DNA of 64,000 nucleotides, from positions 1 to 64,000 of the forward strand of contig NZ_BMWB01000023.1 in assembly GCF_014651015.1 (NCBI RefSeq), read 5' to 3'. The DNA is from Streptomyces xantholiticus (GTDB lineage: Bacteria; Actinomycetota; Actinomycetes; Streptomycetales; Streptomycetaceae). This document shows positions 35,059 through 43,929 of the stretch, one piece after another (the stretch's first letter is position 1; each line of letters begins with the position of its first letter). A program made the position numbers and the translations under genes. The notes under the pieces were generated by a model. That model saw only the letters and a list, made by a program, of their open reading frames with translations, was not told the origin of the DNA and ran no database searches.

Positions 35059-35430
35059 ATGACCGTTTCGCTGTACCAGATCGCGATCGACTGTTCCAAC
35101 GCCCCGGCGCTCGCCCGCTTCTGGGCCTCGGTCCTGGACTGGCGAATTCTCTACGAGGACCCGGAAGAGATCATCATCGGTGCCGAGGCGGGCGCCCTGC
35201 CCGGCATCGTGTTCCTGACGGTGCCGGAGCACAAGTCGGTCAAGAACCGGCTGCACCTCGACCTCACGCCGGACGACCAGGAGGCCGAGGTGGCGAGGAT
35301 CATCGGCCTGGGGGCCGCAGGGTCGATGTCGGGCAGGGCGAGGACGTGACCTGGACCGTCCTCGCCGATCCGGAAGGCAACGAGTTCTGTGTGCTGCGGC
35401 CGAAGAAGACGCTGCTCGACCAGGACCTAG
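35059..35430 (+). pseudogene. Frameshifted VOC (glyoxalase/bleomycin-resistance fold) protein
   Basis: From ATG 35059 the frame gives MTVSLYQIAIDCSNAPAL and a first VOC half, then ends at 35349 in a non-family sequence. The adjacent frame picks up DVGQGEDVTWTVLADPEGNE and FCVLRP, the normal second half with the metal Glu region. A one-base deletion near 35315-35322 (GGGGCCGCAGGG) explains the break. No stop follows soon in the second frame, so a second lesion near the 3' end is likely; a TAG at 35428 lies in the original frame. Either a true pseudogene or a sequencing error. Confidence 0.75.
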
Positions 35431-36488
35431 TGAGCGGCAGGCGCCCCTGCCGCGGCCTCTGCGAGGGCGGGCGCCAGGTTCTCCTCGCGGATGCGCCGGT
35501 CGACGTAGAGCAGGCTCACGACCAGCTGCGGGAAAGCGGCGGTCAGGGCCTGGCCGATCAGCAGGGCGACGAGCCCGAACGCCAGCGAGGTGATGACGAT
35601 CGTCAGAGCCGCACCGCTCGTCGACGCGTCGTCCGTGAGGCTCGGGCCGATGACGTTGAGGAACGAGAACGGCAGCTGGACCACGTAGCTCGCCACCGCC
35701 GCCATGCCGTGGGCCAGCAGCGATATGCCGAAGATCCGCCACCAGTCGCCCCGCACCAGCTGCGACGAGCGGGTCAGTGCCGCGACGGCCCCCTGCCCCT
35801 CGAAGACGGCGGCGGCCGGGGCGAGGCAGAACTTCACCCAGAGCCAGACCGCCGGCGGACCCGTCGCCAGCGCGCCGAGGAATCCGAACAGGATCAGCCA
35901 GCCGAACTCGCCGGCGTGTGACGAGAGGGTGATCAGGGTGACGATCAGAGCGATGAAAGCGGTCCCGATCAGCAGCAGCGGAACCGCCACGATCAGCGCG
36001 GTGATCAGGACGGCGCCGAGCACCGACCAGACCCGTCGCACGCTGTGGCGCCACACCCTGCCGAACGTCGAGGGGTGGCCCAGCACCGCGTCCTGGAGGA
36101 CGGCCGGGCAGCTCGCGCAGATCAGCGCGTTGGCCACGAGCACCACGAAGAGGCCGAAGACGTAGACCGCGCCGAAGGTGTACACGAGCGGCGCGACGTC
36201 GTCCCAGCCCGGCGAGACGTCGGAGTCCAGCACACGGTCCAGCCGGTCGGCGTGCGCCGTGCAGGCGATCGCGATCGCCGAAGCGATGGCCACGAGCGCC
36301 AGGCCGTATGCGGTGAACGCCGTGCCGAGCAGCTGCTTCCAGTGACGGCCGATCGTCGCGAACGCCCCGCCCAGGATGTCGCCCAGGCGGAGCGGCGCGA
36401 GCGGTACGACGCCCGGCTTGGGCGGCGGCGGCACCCAGCCGCCCCAGCCGGGCGGACCGGAGTAAGGCGGCGTGCTTCCGTACGACAT
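35427..36488 (-). CDS. Polytopic membrane protein with Pro-rich N-terminus
   Basis: 353 residues starting MSYGSTPPYSG after GGGGGA. Residues 1-40 are Pro/Gly-rich and cytoplasmic (WGGWVPPPPKPG). Then LGDILGGAFATIGRHWKQLLGTA and six to seven hydrophobic segments follow, including VWSVLGAVLITALIVAVPLLL. The LRLGDIL plus helix arrangement is that of the glycerophosphoryl-diester-phosphodiesterase membrane domain-like family found in actinobacteria. Function unknown. Its stop overlaps the end of the convergent VOC remnant. Confidence 0.88.
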   Translation of the reverse strand: MSYGSTPPYSGPPGWGGWVPPPPKPGVVPLAPLRLGDILGGAFATIGRHWKQLLGTAFTAYGLALVAIASAIAIACTAHADRLDRVLDSDVSPGWDDVAPLVYTFGAVYVFGLFVVLVANALICASCPAVLQDAVLGHPSTFGRVWRHSVRRVWSVLGAVLITALIVAVPLLLIGTAFIALIVTLITLSSHAGEFGWLILFGFLGALATGPPAVWLWVKFCLAPAAAVFEGQGAVAALTRSSQLVRGDWWRIFGISLLAHGMAAVASYVVQLPFSFLNVIGPSLTDDASTSGAALTIVITSLAFGLVALLIGQALTAAFPQLVVSLLYVDRRIREENLAPALAEAAAGAPAAH

Positions 36489-36604
36489 CGAATCGTCCCC
36501 CCGAGTGGCTCCACGGTGCTGCTGCTGTCCGGACGGCACACCGTAGCGCCCGGCAACTGAGACCCATTGGCCCGGGTGCCGCCTCGCCGGTTAGGTTTTC
36601 TGTC

Positions 36605-37597
36605 ATGACCGACACGTCTTCCGCACCCCGTACCACCGGCGCCGTCGCCGCCGGACTCGCCACCATCACCGACGACGGCGTTGTTCTCGACACCTGGTTC
36701 CCCGCGCCCGAGCTCGCCGCCGAGCCCGGTCCGGCCGGCACCGAGCGGCTGACCGAGGAGCGGGCCGTCGAACTCCTCGGCGCGGCGGCCGCGAAGGCCG
36801 TCGGACCCGACGCGCGCCGTGGCGTCGAGGTCGTCGCCGTGCGCACCGTCATCGCCTCGCTCGACGAGAAGCCGCTGGACGCCCACGACGCCTATCTGCG
36901 TCTGCACCTGCTCTCCCACCGGCTGGTGAAGCCGCACGGGCAGAGCCTGGACGGCCTCTTCGGGCTCCTCGCCAACGTCGCGTGGACCAGCCTCGGACCC
37001 GTTGCCGTCGACCAGGTCGAGACCGTGCGGCTGAACGCCCGCGCCGAGGGCCTGCACCTGCAGGTCACCTCGATCGACAAGTTCCCGCGGATGACGGACT
37101 ACGTCGTGCCCAAGGGCGTGCGCATCGCCGACGCCGACCGTGTCCGGCTCGGTGCGCACCTCGCCCAGGGCACCACCGTCATGCACGAGGGCTTCGTCAA
37201 CTTCAACGCCGGCACCCTCGGCACGTCGATGGTCGAGGGCCGCATCTCCGCCGGGGTCGTCATCGGTGACGGTTCCGACATCGGCGGCGGCGCCTCCACG
37301 ATGGGCACCCTGTCCGGCGGCGGCAACGTGATCATCGCCATCGGCGAGCGCTGCCTGATCGGCGCGGAGGCGGGCGTCGGCATCGCGCTCGGCGACGAGT
37401 GCGTCGTCGAGGCCGGTCTGTACGTCACGGCGGGCACCCGGGTCACGATGCCCGACGGGCAGATCGTCAAGGCACGTGAGCTGTCGGGCGCGAGCAACAT
37501 CCTCTTCCGCCGCAACTCGGTCACCGGCACCGTCGAGGCCCGCCCCAACAACGCGGTCTGGGGAGGCCTCAACGAAGTGCTGCACAGCCACAACTGA
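36605..37597 (+). CDS. dapD: Tetrahydrodipicolinate N-succinyltransferase
   Basis: 330 residues. Succinylates tetrahydrodipicolinate in the lysine/diaminopimelate pathway for peptidoglycan and lysine. The C-terminal half is a left-handed beta helix with hexapeptide repeats (GAHLAQGTTVMHEGFVNFNA, GVVIGDGSDIGGGASTMGTL); N-terminal domain as in actinobacterial long-form DapD. A dapA paralogue lies 320 nt downstream on the opposite strand. Confidence 0.96.
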   Translation: MTDTSSAPRTTGAVAAGLATITDDGVVLDTWFPAPELAAEPGPAGTERLTEERAVELLGAAAAKAVGPDARRGVEVVAVRTVIASLDEKPLDAHDAYLRLHLLSHRLVKPHGQSLDGLFGLLANVAWTSLGPVAVDQVETVRLNARAEGLHLQVTSIDKFPRMTDYVVPKGVRIADADRVRLGAHLAQGTTVMHEGFVNFNAGTLGTSMVEGRISAGVVIGDGSDIGGGASTMGTLSGGGNVIIAIGERCLIGAEAGVGIALGDECVVEAGLYVTAGTRVTMPDGQIVKARELSGASNILFRRNSVTGTVEARPNNAVWGGLNEVLHSHN

Positions 37598-37619
37598 GCA
37601 GCGGTTCCCGTCCTTCGTG

Positions 37620-37677
37620 TGACTCTGCGTAACTTTCCTCGCCGCGGGCCGATGAGCATGCCGGACATGCAGAGTCA
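37620..37677. repeat. 9-bp perfect inverted repeat around a promoter
   Basis: TGACTCTGC (37620-37628) and GCAGAGTCA (37669-37677) are exact inverted copies 40 nt apart. The pair brackets the sigma-BldN-like promoter and its expected start site. It could be a looping operator pair or the end signal of dapD; nothing distinguishes these. Confidence 0.5.
37628..37655 (+). promoter_or_regulatory. Candidate sigma-BldN promoter
   Basis: CGTAAC at 37628-37633, exactly 16 nt, then CGATGA at 37650-37655. The sigma-BldN consensus I know is CGTAAC-N16-CGTTGA, so this is 11 of 12. Expected start site near 37662 gives a leader of about 55 nt to the small secreted protein gene. Confidence 0.6.
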
Positions 37678-37716
37678 TACGGTCCACATTCCGGACGGCA
37701 GGGGCGAGGAACCGAC

Positions 37717-37932
37717 ATGAGGACCAGCAGGAAGACCGGGCAGGCCGCTGTGGCCATGTGCGCGCTGTTCGGGGCGGTGCTTTCGCACGGGGCCGCACAC
37801 GCCGACGAGACGCACACCGACGCGCACAACGGGCACAGCGTCTCCCTGATCTCGACCGGGCAGATCGACGACCCGCTCGAGGACGTGCTGGAGCACGCCG
37901 CGATCCTCGGCAGTACCTACGTGCGCGACTGA
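37717..37932 (+). CDS. Small secreted protein
   Basis: 71 residues; GAGGAA lies 7 nt before ATG 37717. Sec signal peptide: basic MRTSRKTG, hydrophobic AAVAMCALFGAVLS, probable cleavage after AHA near residue 29. Mature peptide of about 42 residues is His/Asp-rich at first (DETHTDAHNGH) and then SVSLISTGQIDDPLEDVLEH. I know similar short exported streptomycete proteins only as hypotheticals. The upstream promoter looks sigma-BldN dependent, which would place expression in aerial growth with chaplins and rodlins. Its last 16 nt overlap the end of the convergent dapA-like gene. Confidence 0.8.
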   Translation: MRTSRKTGQAAVAMCALFGAVLSHGAAHADETHTDAHNGHSVSLISTGQIDDPLEDVLEHAAILGSTYVRD

Positions 37933-38837
37933 GGCACCCCGCCGGGCCGGCGGCCGGTCAGCTCCGCGTATGCCCGCAGCAGCCCGTCGGCCGCCTCGCG
38001 TCCGGCGGGCTGCAGCGGTTCGCGCACCGGTCCGGCCGGCAGCCCGAGCGCTGCCAGCAGGGTCTTGGCGGTCACCGTGCCCGGCAGACCGGCCGCCATC
38101 ATCAGCTCCGCGAGCGGCAGGGTGAGCTGGTTCAGCGCGGTCGCCCCGGCGTTGTCGCCCGCGTCGTAGGCGTCCAGCGCCGCCCGCAGGTGCGGGGCGG
38201 CCACATTGGCCACGGTCGACACGAAACCGGCTCCGCCCACCGCGTACAGCGGCAGATTCAGTTCCTCGCAGCCCGAGTAGTACGCCAGCCGGCTGCCTGC
38301 GATGACCTTCGAGCTGCCCAGCAGGTCGTACGCGCAGTCCTTCACGGCGACGATGCGCGGGTGCTCCGAGAGCCGCAGCACTGTCTCGGGCTCGACGCGG
38401 GTGCCGGTCCGGCCCGGGATGTCGTACAGCATCAGCGGGACCCCGACGGAGTCGGCCACCCGGCGAAAGTGCGCCTCCACGGCGGCCTGCGGCGGGCGGC
38501 TGTAGTAGGGGGTGACCACCAGCACCCCGTCCGCGCCGGCCGCCTCGGCGGACCGCGCCAGTTCGACCGTGTGCCGGGTGTCGGCGGTGCCGACGCCCGC
38601 GACGACGGCTGCCCTGCCGCCGACCGCCTGCGCCACCGCCCGTACGAGCGCGGTCTTCTCGTCGTCCGAGGTGGTCGGCGACTCGCCGGTGGTCCCGGAG
38701 AGCACCAGGCCGTCGCAGCCGCCGTCGACGAGATGTGCCGCCAGCTGCTGAGCGCCGTCGAGATCGAGACAACCGTCGTCGGCGAAGGGCGTGACCATGG
38801 CGCACAGGGCGCGGCCGAAGGGAGGGGAGGGGTTCAT
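37917..38837 (-). CDS. dapA: DapA-family aldolase (4-hydroxy-tetrahydrodipicolinate synthase paralogue)
   Basis: 306 residues starting MNPSPPFGRALCAMVTPF. (beta/alpha)8 barrel with SGTTGESPT, the conserved Tyr in LYDIPGRTGTRV and the Schiff-base Lys in IVAVKDC. These match true DapA enzymes that condense pyruvate with aspartate semialdehyde. Streptomycetes carry several dapA-like genes, so this copy may be the paralogue rather than the main lysine enzyme. Nearness to dapD supports a lysine/diaminopimelate role. Confidence 0.85.
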   Translation of the reverse strand: MNPSPPFGRALCAMVTPFADDGCLDLDGAQQLAAHLVDGGCDGLVLSGTTGESPTTSDDEKTALVRAVAQAVGGRAAVVAGVGTADTRHTVELARSAEAAGADGVLVVTPYYSRPPQAAVEAHFRRVADSVGVPLMLYDIPGRTGTRVEPETVLRLSEHPRIVAVKDCAYDLLGSSKVIAGSRLAYYSGCEELNLPLYAVGGAGFVSTVANVAAPHLRAALDAYDAGDNAGATALNQLTLPLAELMMAAGLPGTVTAKTLLAALGLPAGPVREPLQPAGREAADGLLRAYAELTGRRPGGVPQSRT

Positions 38838-38920
38838 CCTCGTAGTGTGGGACCGCACACGGCGTAGCTCCAGTTAAATCTTCTTGGGACAACTGTGAAG
38901 CAGCGCTACTTGATCCGACC

Positions 38921-38950
38921 GCGGGGCCCGCAGAGGTGAGCGGACCCCGC
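38921..38950. terminator. Hairpin terminator of the nuclease gene
   Basis: Arms 38921-38931 (GCGGGGCCCGC) and 38940-38950 pair with a single mismatch and an 8-nt loop, directly after the stop of the minus-strand nuclease gene. Confidence 0.65.
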
Positions 38951-38962
38951 GCCTGACACCGG

Positions 38963-40810
38963 CTACGGGCGGAAACGCAGCACCTGGGGGTCGTGGTCGC
39001 TGTCCTGGTCCGCGAACTCCGCGTTGATGTGCACGCTGTCGTAACTGAAGCGGTCGATCGACGGGCTGGTGAGGATCTGGTCCAGCACCTGGCTGTTGCC
39101 CTGGTACACGTACGAGTAACGCTCCGACCGCGGAAGGGACTTGATCGCCGGACAGAGGGCGCCGCCGTCCGTCAGGGCCTGCGTCGTGTGGGAGAACTCG
39201 AAGTCGTTGATGTCTCCCAGTACCAGCACGTCCGCCCTGTGGTCGGCCTTCAGGATGTCCTTCACGAACGCGTTCACCGCCTGCGCCTGCTTCAGGCGCT
39301 GCACCTCGGAGGAACGGATGGGCGGCTGGTGGTGCGAGACCAGCGACTCGTCGCCGCCCTTCGATCCGAAGTGGTTGGCGATGACGAAGACCGTACGGCC
39401 GCGGAAGGTGAACTCACCGGCCAGCGGCTTGCGGCTGTCCTCCCAGGCGTCGCTGGCCGGCTCGACACGGCCCGGTGACAGGGTCAGCGCGGCCCGGCCG
39501 TGCTCCCGCACGACACCGGTCGCGGTCGTGGCGTCACCGCCCGCGCGGTCCGTGAAGGAGACCCGCTCCGGGTTGAAGAGGAACACCTGACGGATGTTGC
39601 CGCCGGGCTGGCCGCCGTCCTGGTTGTTCTCCGGGTCGACGGAACGCCACTCGTACGCCGGTCCCCCGGCCGTGACGATCGCGTCCGTGAACTTCTTGAG
39701 CGTCCCCGCGGCCGACACGGTGCCGTCGTTCTTGGCGCCGGTGTCGTCCTGGATCTCCTCGAGGGCGAGGATGTCCGGCGAGGCCAGGTTCTCGACCACG
39801 GCCTTCGCCAGGGCGTCGAACTTCTCCTGCGGGTCGGACGGGTCCAGGTTCTCCACGTTGTACGTGGCCACAGCCAGCTCGCCGCCACGCTGCCGCGGGG
39901 TCTTCTCGCGCTCCAGGCCGCGGTCGTGGACCGTGCCGAGGGTACGGGCGGTGAGTGTGTAGCCGCCGAACTGGCTGAAGTCCAGGGGGCCTTCCGTGGT
40001 GCCCGCGAGCACATCACCCACGTTCGCCTTCGGGAAGGGCTGCTCGGCGAGCGGGATCAGCGACTGGATCTGCAGCCGGCCGGTGTTCTGCGACTCGTAC
40101 GAGCCGTAGACCGTGCCGCCGCGCCGGTTGTCGTTCTCCCACGGCTTGACCGTCACCCACAGCTCCGCGTGCGGGTCGGTCGCGCCGACCACGCGTGAGG
40201 TCCCGATGCGGATGTTGGCGCCCTCGAGCGACTCGTAGTAGTCCAGGGCGTATTCGCGTGGGGCGAGCGGCAGACCGTTGATGCTGCCGCCCGACGCCGG
40301 GTCGCCCTCCGGGGCGTACGCGGAGGGCACCGACCAGGCGGAGACGGTGACCGGCTCGGGCACCTCGTTGCCGGAGGAGACCACGGTGACCGTCGGCCGG
40401 GTGATCTCCGTCAGCGACTGGTTGCCGGAGGACGTGCCGCCGGGGACGTACTCCGTGACCGTGCCGGAGACGGTGACCCGGTCGCCGACCGCGACCTTCG
40501 GTGCCGAGCCGGTGAAGACGAAGACACCCTCGCTGGTGGCGGCGTCGCCGTCGACCTCGGGGTCCTGGAACCAGAAACCCCTGGAGCCGTAGGTCCGCAC
40601 ACCTGTGACGATGCCGGGCACATCGGCGACCTGACGGCCCACCAGCGGGGATATACGGGTGCTGCCCTGGATGTCGTGGATCCGTACCTGGGGGGCGGTG
40701 TCGGTGTCCGCCGCGGAGGCGTTCGCGGAGCCCGCGAGCAGGCCCGCGGCCAGCGCGGCGGCGACGACGGCCGCGACGGCGGAGGTTCTCGGTACGACGG
40801 AGGAAAGCAT
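38963..40810 (-). CDS. Secreted endonuclease/exonuclease/phosphatase-family protein
   Basis: 615 residues starting MLSSVVPRTSAV with CCGGAG upstream. Signal peptide ends near ANASA (residue 34). N-terminal OB-like region (IHDIQGSTRISPLVGRQV, PGIVTGVRTYGSRGFWFQDP) then the EEP catalytic domain from about 320: VATYNVENLDPSDP, ILALEEIQDD, FVIANHFGSKGGD, VLVLGDINDFEFS and the terminal DQDSDHDPQVLRF. This matches the extracellular ExeM/NucH-like nuclease group. Likely degrades extracellular DNA or phosphoesters. Confidence 0.92.
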   Translation of the reverse strand: MLSSVVPRTSAVAAVVAAALAAGLLAGSANASAADTDTAPQVRIHDIQGSTRISPLVGRQVADVPGIVTGVRTYGSRGFWFQDPEVDGDAATSEGVFVFTGSAPKVAVGDRVTVSGTVTEYVPGGTSSGNQSLTEITRPTVTVVSSGNEVPEPVTVSAWSVPSAYAPEGDPASGGSINGLPLAPREYALDYYESLEGANIRIGTSRVVGATDPHAELWVTVKPWENDNRRGGTVYGSYESQNTGRLQIQSLIPLAEQPFPKANVGDVLAGTTEGPLDFSQFGGYTLTARTLGTVHDRGLEREKTPRQRGGELAVATYNVENLDPSDPQEKFDALAKAVVENLASPDILALEEIQDDTGAKNDGTVSAAGTLKKFTDAIVTAGGPAYEWRSVDPENNQDGGQPGGNIRQVFLFNPERVSFTDRAGGDATTATGVVREHGRAALTLSPGRVEPASDAWEDSRKPLAGEFTFRGRTVFVIANHFGSKGGDESLVSHHQPPIRSSEVQRLKQAQAVNAFVKDILKADHRADVLVLGDINDFEFSHTTQALTDGGALCPAIKSLPRSERYSYVYQGNSQVLDQILTSPSIDRFSYDSVHINAEFADQDSDHDPQVLRFRP

Positions 40811-41121
40811 CAAGGTTCTCCGGAGGTGAGGGATGAGGGGTCCGCGGGCCGTGTCGGACGGCCGGCAGGTTCTACGCGCGTCAATCTCTTGGCTGAGCAG
40901 ACCACTTGTCAAGAGCCGACGGGTGTACGGCAACAGAAGGGGCGATGAACCCGAGGGGCGCACCGCCGGGCCTGGCGGGCCTTGGGGCGGGCGCGGCGAA
41001 GCGGCACGAATTACGTCTACGCTTGAGCCCGTCCAGTCGCCCACGAGGTCTGTCCGACCCTGATCCACCGGACAGACCCTGGGCCGCCCGGATCCGGTAC
41101 GCCGCGGAGGAGACCCACCTG

Positions 41122-42576
41122 ATGCCCGAAGACCGCCCCACCCTGCCGCCGGTACGGCTGCACTCGGACGCGGAGCTGGCGCGGGACGCGCTCGCCACCC
41201 CGCTGCTGGCCCGTGCCGTACGGCTCGCCCGCTGGGCGGGCCCGCGGACCAGGGTCGGCGTCGGCGGCGAACTCGTCGTCGAGCAGCTGCCGGACGCGGC
41301 GGAGGCGCTGGGCCTGGGCGGAGCGGACGACGAAGGCCCCGCATACGCGAGCGAGGCGTGGCGCGTGGCCGTCGACACCGGGCTCGTCGACGTCGAGGAG
41401 AGCGCGGACGCCGCAGATGCCGGCGAGTCCGGCGACGCCGGAGGCGTTGTCGCGGGGGCCAACCTGGGGCTCGTCACAGGCGGTTCGCCGCAGGACGTGC
41501 TCGGCCTGTGGCTGGACGCCCTGGACGTCGTCTTCGCCGACGCCATCGCGCCCGTGCTCGACGACATCGCCGACGTCATCGACGACGACGGGGAGGTCGA
41601 CCTCGAAGCGCTCGACTGGGACCCGGAGGCGGAGGCCGCCTTCCTCGACGGAGTGCTCGGCAATCTCTACCTGCTGACGGTCACCGACGGCGGCGCCGGC
41701 GAGGAGATCCCGCTGCCCGTGCTCGCCGCGTCGATGATCGTCCCCGAGGACATGGGCGAGCCGACGGACGACGTCCTGGAGCAGGTCTCCGAGGCGATGA
41801 TGCGCCTCGACGACCAGTTCCGGCTGCTGGAGCCGGTCGGCCTCGTCGAATACCGGCCGGTGGACGAGGCGTTGATGGCGGAGGAGGGTTCCGCCGGCCC
41901 GCTCGTCGACGAAGAGGACGTCACCCGGTACGGCATGGTCAGGCTCACCCCGCTCGGGCTCTACGGCGTCAGGTCCCGCCTGCTCGAAGCCGGAGTCGAC
42001 GCGCCCGCGGTCGGCGACCTCGCGGACAAGGGCGCGGACGTGTTGCTCGACGGGCTCTCCCGGTTCCCCGAGATCTCCGCCCGCGCCGAGACCGAGCAGT
42101 GGCTCGCCCGGCGCACGCCCGCCGACGCCGCCCGCGAACTCCTCGCCGCGGCCCGTGGCGACGACCGGGGCGCGCCGCTGCGTCGGCTCCACTGCCAGCA
42201 GGGGCTCTCCCTCGTCGGGCTGCCCGCGGAGCCCGCCGTGCGCGACGTCCTCGACGACCCGCAGCTGGGCGGCCTCGCCCGCGTCTGGCTCGCGGAACGG
42301 GGCGCGGCGGACGTGCCGCCGCCGCCGGAGTCGATGATCTTCTGGCTCGCGATCGACACGATCGCCGCACAGCTCGAGGCGGGCGGCGAGGCCGCCGACC
42401 TCCAGGACCTGGTGGAGGAACTGGTCGGTCGGCACAGCGGGTTCTTCGACGCGGCGTGGCGGGTGGACCACCCGTCGACGGCGGACGTGCTGGAGGCGAT
42501 GGGGCGGCTGCACCGGGACAAGACCACGGCGAAGGAGGCGCGCAAGGCGGCCTTCAAGTCCCGCTCGGCCCGCTGA
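41122..42576 (+). CDS. Acidic conserved hypothetical protein
   Basis: 484 residues starting MPEDRPTLPPVRL after GGAGGAGAC. Strongly acidic, with Asp/Glu-rich stretch DDIADVIDDDGEVDLEALDW near 150-170 and no signal or membrane segment. Middle part AMMRLDDQFRLLEPVGLVEY and MVRLTPLGLYGVRSRLLEAG resembles a winged-helix; C-terminal part is Ala/Leu helical repeats ending with a Lys-rich tail (KEARKAAFKSRSAR). I do not recognise the family; similar proteins seem restricted to streptomycetes. Confidence 0.8.
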   Translation: MPEDRPTLPPVRLHSDAELARDALATPLLARAVRLARWAGPRTRVGVGGELVVEQLPDAAEALGLGGADDEGPAYASEAWRVAVDTGLVDVEESADAADAGESGDAGGVVAGANLGLVTGGSPQDVLGLWLDALDVVFADAIAPVLDDIADVIDDDGEVDLEALDWDPEAEAAFLDGVLGNLYLLTVTDGGAGEEIPLPVLAASMIVPEDMGEPTDDVLEQVSEAMMRLDDQFRLLEPVGLVEYRPVDEALMAEEGSAGPLVDEEDVTRYGMVRLTPLGLYGVRSRLLEAGVDAPAVGDLADKGADVLLDGLSRFPEISARAETEQWLARRTPADAARELLAAARGDDRGAPLRRLHCQQGLSLVGLPAEPAVRDVLDDPQLGGLARVWLAERGAADVPPPPESMIFWLAIDTIAAQLEAGGEAADLQDLVEELVGRHSGFFDAAWRVDHPSTADVLEAMGRLHRDKTTAKEARKAAFKSRSAR

Positions 42577-43052
42577 CGCTCGCGCCCCTCGGTAGCGGGC
42601 CGGGTCCGGGGGTGAGGGGGGTCGGATCCGGGGCCGGGAGGGCGAGGGCTCCGGAAGCGGGTCCGGGCGGAGCTCCGCCACTGCGGCGGAGCCGCACATC
42701 GGTACGGCAGAAAGGGGCGGGGTGGCGACATCCCAAACCAACCTGCCCCTTCGGGTGGGCACATCTCCCCACCCGCGCCGGCCCCCCGGCGGGAGCGGGA
42801 CGGTTGGCCGGGGAGGGGACGCAGGGGGCGTGTTCGGGACATAGGGCGCCGGCGGCCACGGCGAGGCGAACACGGAAGGCAGTGCCGGAGCGGCACCCGG
42901 GCGCAAGCATGCAGGACGGGGCCACGCCATGAAGCATGAACCCGGTCCGTCGCCCGCCCAAGGGCCCGGTCGCGCCGCAAGCGTGGCCCCCGCCGAGGGC
43001 CGGGGTCTTCCGTTTGGATCGGGCCACGCGAGCCCGGCAGGCTCCAGAGGTC
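42577..43052. repeat. Gene-free region with GC-rich interspersed repeats
   Basis: 476 nt without a supported gene. It is a mosaic of (G)GTCCGGG-type words, the perfect 14-bp palindrome GGCGGAGCTCCGCC at 42666-42679 and the GTGGGCACATCTCCCCACCC hairpin near 42756-42775. The same word family recurs on the opposite orientation at about 50756-50990, so these are likely copies of a dispersed streptomycete palindromic repeat. No transposase is present. Confidence 0.6.
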
Positions 43053-43820
43053 CTAGGTGCGCAGGTGGGACGCGCCATTGAGGTCGAGGATCGCACCGGA
43101 CGACCACTCCGCCTCCGGCGACGCCAGCCACAGGACCGCCGATGCGACCTCGTCCGCCGAGGCGACACGGCCGAAGGGGCTCTGCGCCCGGATGGCGTCG
43201 CCCTCGGGGCCGTTCAGACGGTCCGCGACGCGTTCCGTGTCGAAGAAGCCGGGGGCGACGGAGGCGACGCCGATGCCGTAGGGCGCGAGGGACACGGCGA
43301 GAGACTGGCCCAGCGCGTGCACCGCCGCCTTTGTCGCGCCGTACGCCGGATGGTCGGGTTCGCCGCGGAAAGCCCCGCGTGAGCCGATGTTGACGATCCG
43401 GCCGCCCGTCCCGTCGGAGATCATGCGCCGTGCGGCGCAATGGCTGAGATTCGCCGTGGCGAGCAGGTTCACGGAGACGTGCCGCTGCCAGACGGCGACC
43501 CACTCCTCGTACGGCGTCTCCGCGAGAGGATGCCGCACATTGACGGCGGCGTTGTTGACGAGGACGTCGATGCCGCCGAGCCCGGCGAAGGCCCGTTCGG
43601 CCACGTCGGCCGCGCCCGACGCGTCGGAGAGGTCGCCGCCCACCAGCACATGGCCCGCCCCGGGCAGGACGTCGAGGGTGCGGCGCGCCTCGTCCTCGCG
43701 GCTGCCGTAGTGGACGGCGACCCGGTCGCCGTTCGCCGCGAAAGCGTGGGCGACGGCGCGGCCGAGTCCCCGCGTCGCTCCGCTGATCAGGACGCGGCGT
43801 CCGTTGCTGGGCAGATTCAT
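43053..43820 (-). CDS. Short-chain dehydrogenase/reductase
   Basis: 255 residues, classical SDR. NAD(P) motif SGATRGLGRAV near 14, VLVNNAAVN, catalytic Ser in VNIGSRG, YGATKAA (Tyr, Lys) near 160, and the closing SSGAILDLNGASHLRT. HYGSREDEA after beta-2 suggests NADPH preference. 3-oxoacyl-ACP-reductase-like in general form; substrate unknown. Divergent from the PhoX-like gene. Confidence 0.9.
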   Translation of the reverse strand: MNLPSNGRRVLISGATRGLGRAVAHAFAANGDRVAVHYGSREDEARRTLDVLPGAGHVLVGGDLSDASGAADVAERAFAGLGGIDVLVNNAAVNVRHPLAETPYEEWVAVWQRHVSVNLLATANLSHCAARRMISDGTGGRIVNIGSRGAFRGEPDHPAYGATKAAVHALGQSLAVSLAPYGIGVASVAPGFFDTERVADRLNGPEGDAIRAQSPFGRVASADEVASAVLWLASPEAEWSSGAILDLNGASHLRT

Positions 43821-43852
43821 GACAGCGGAGGCCTCTTTCGGTGTCGTACGGC

Positions 43853-43874
43853 GTTCAAGTGCCGTTTATACGCG
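43853..43874 (+). promoter_or_regulatory. Possible PHO box (two 11-nt direct repeat units)
   Basis: GTTCAAGTGCC (43853-43863) is followed directly by GTTTATACGCG (43864-43874). Streptomycete PhoP sites are tandem 11-nt units beginning GTTCA. The first unit fits well, the second weakly. It lies 56 nt before the PhoX-like phosphatase start, a gene class normally under PhoP control. Confidence 0.35.
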
Positions 43875-43929
43875 GCCACGAGGGTGTGCCACACATCAGC
43901 CGGCCGCAAGCGCCCTGAAGGAGACATCG

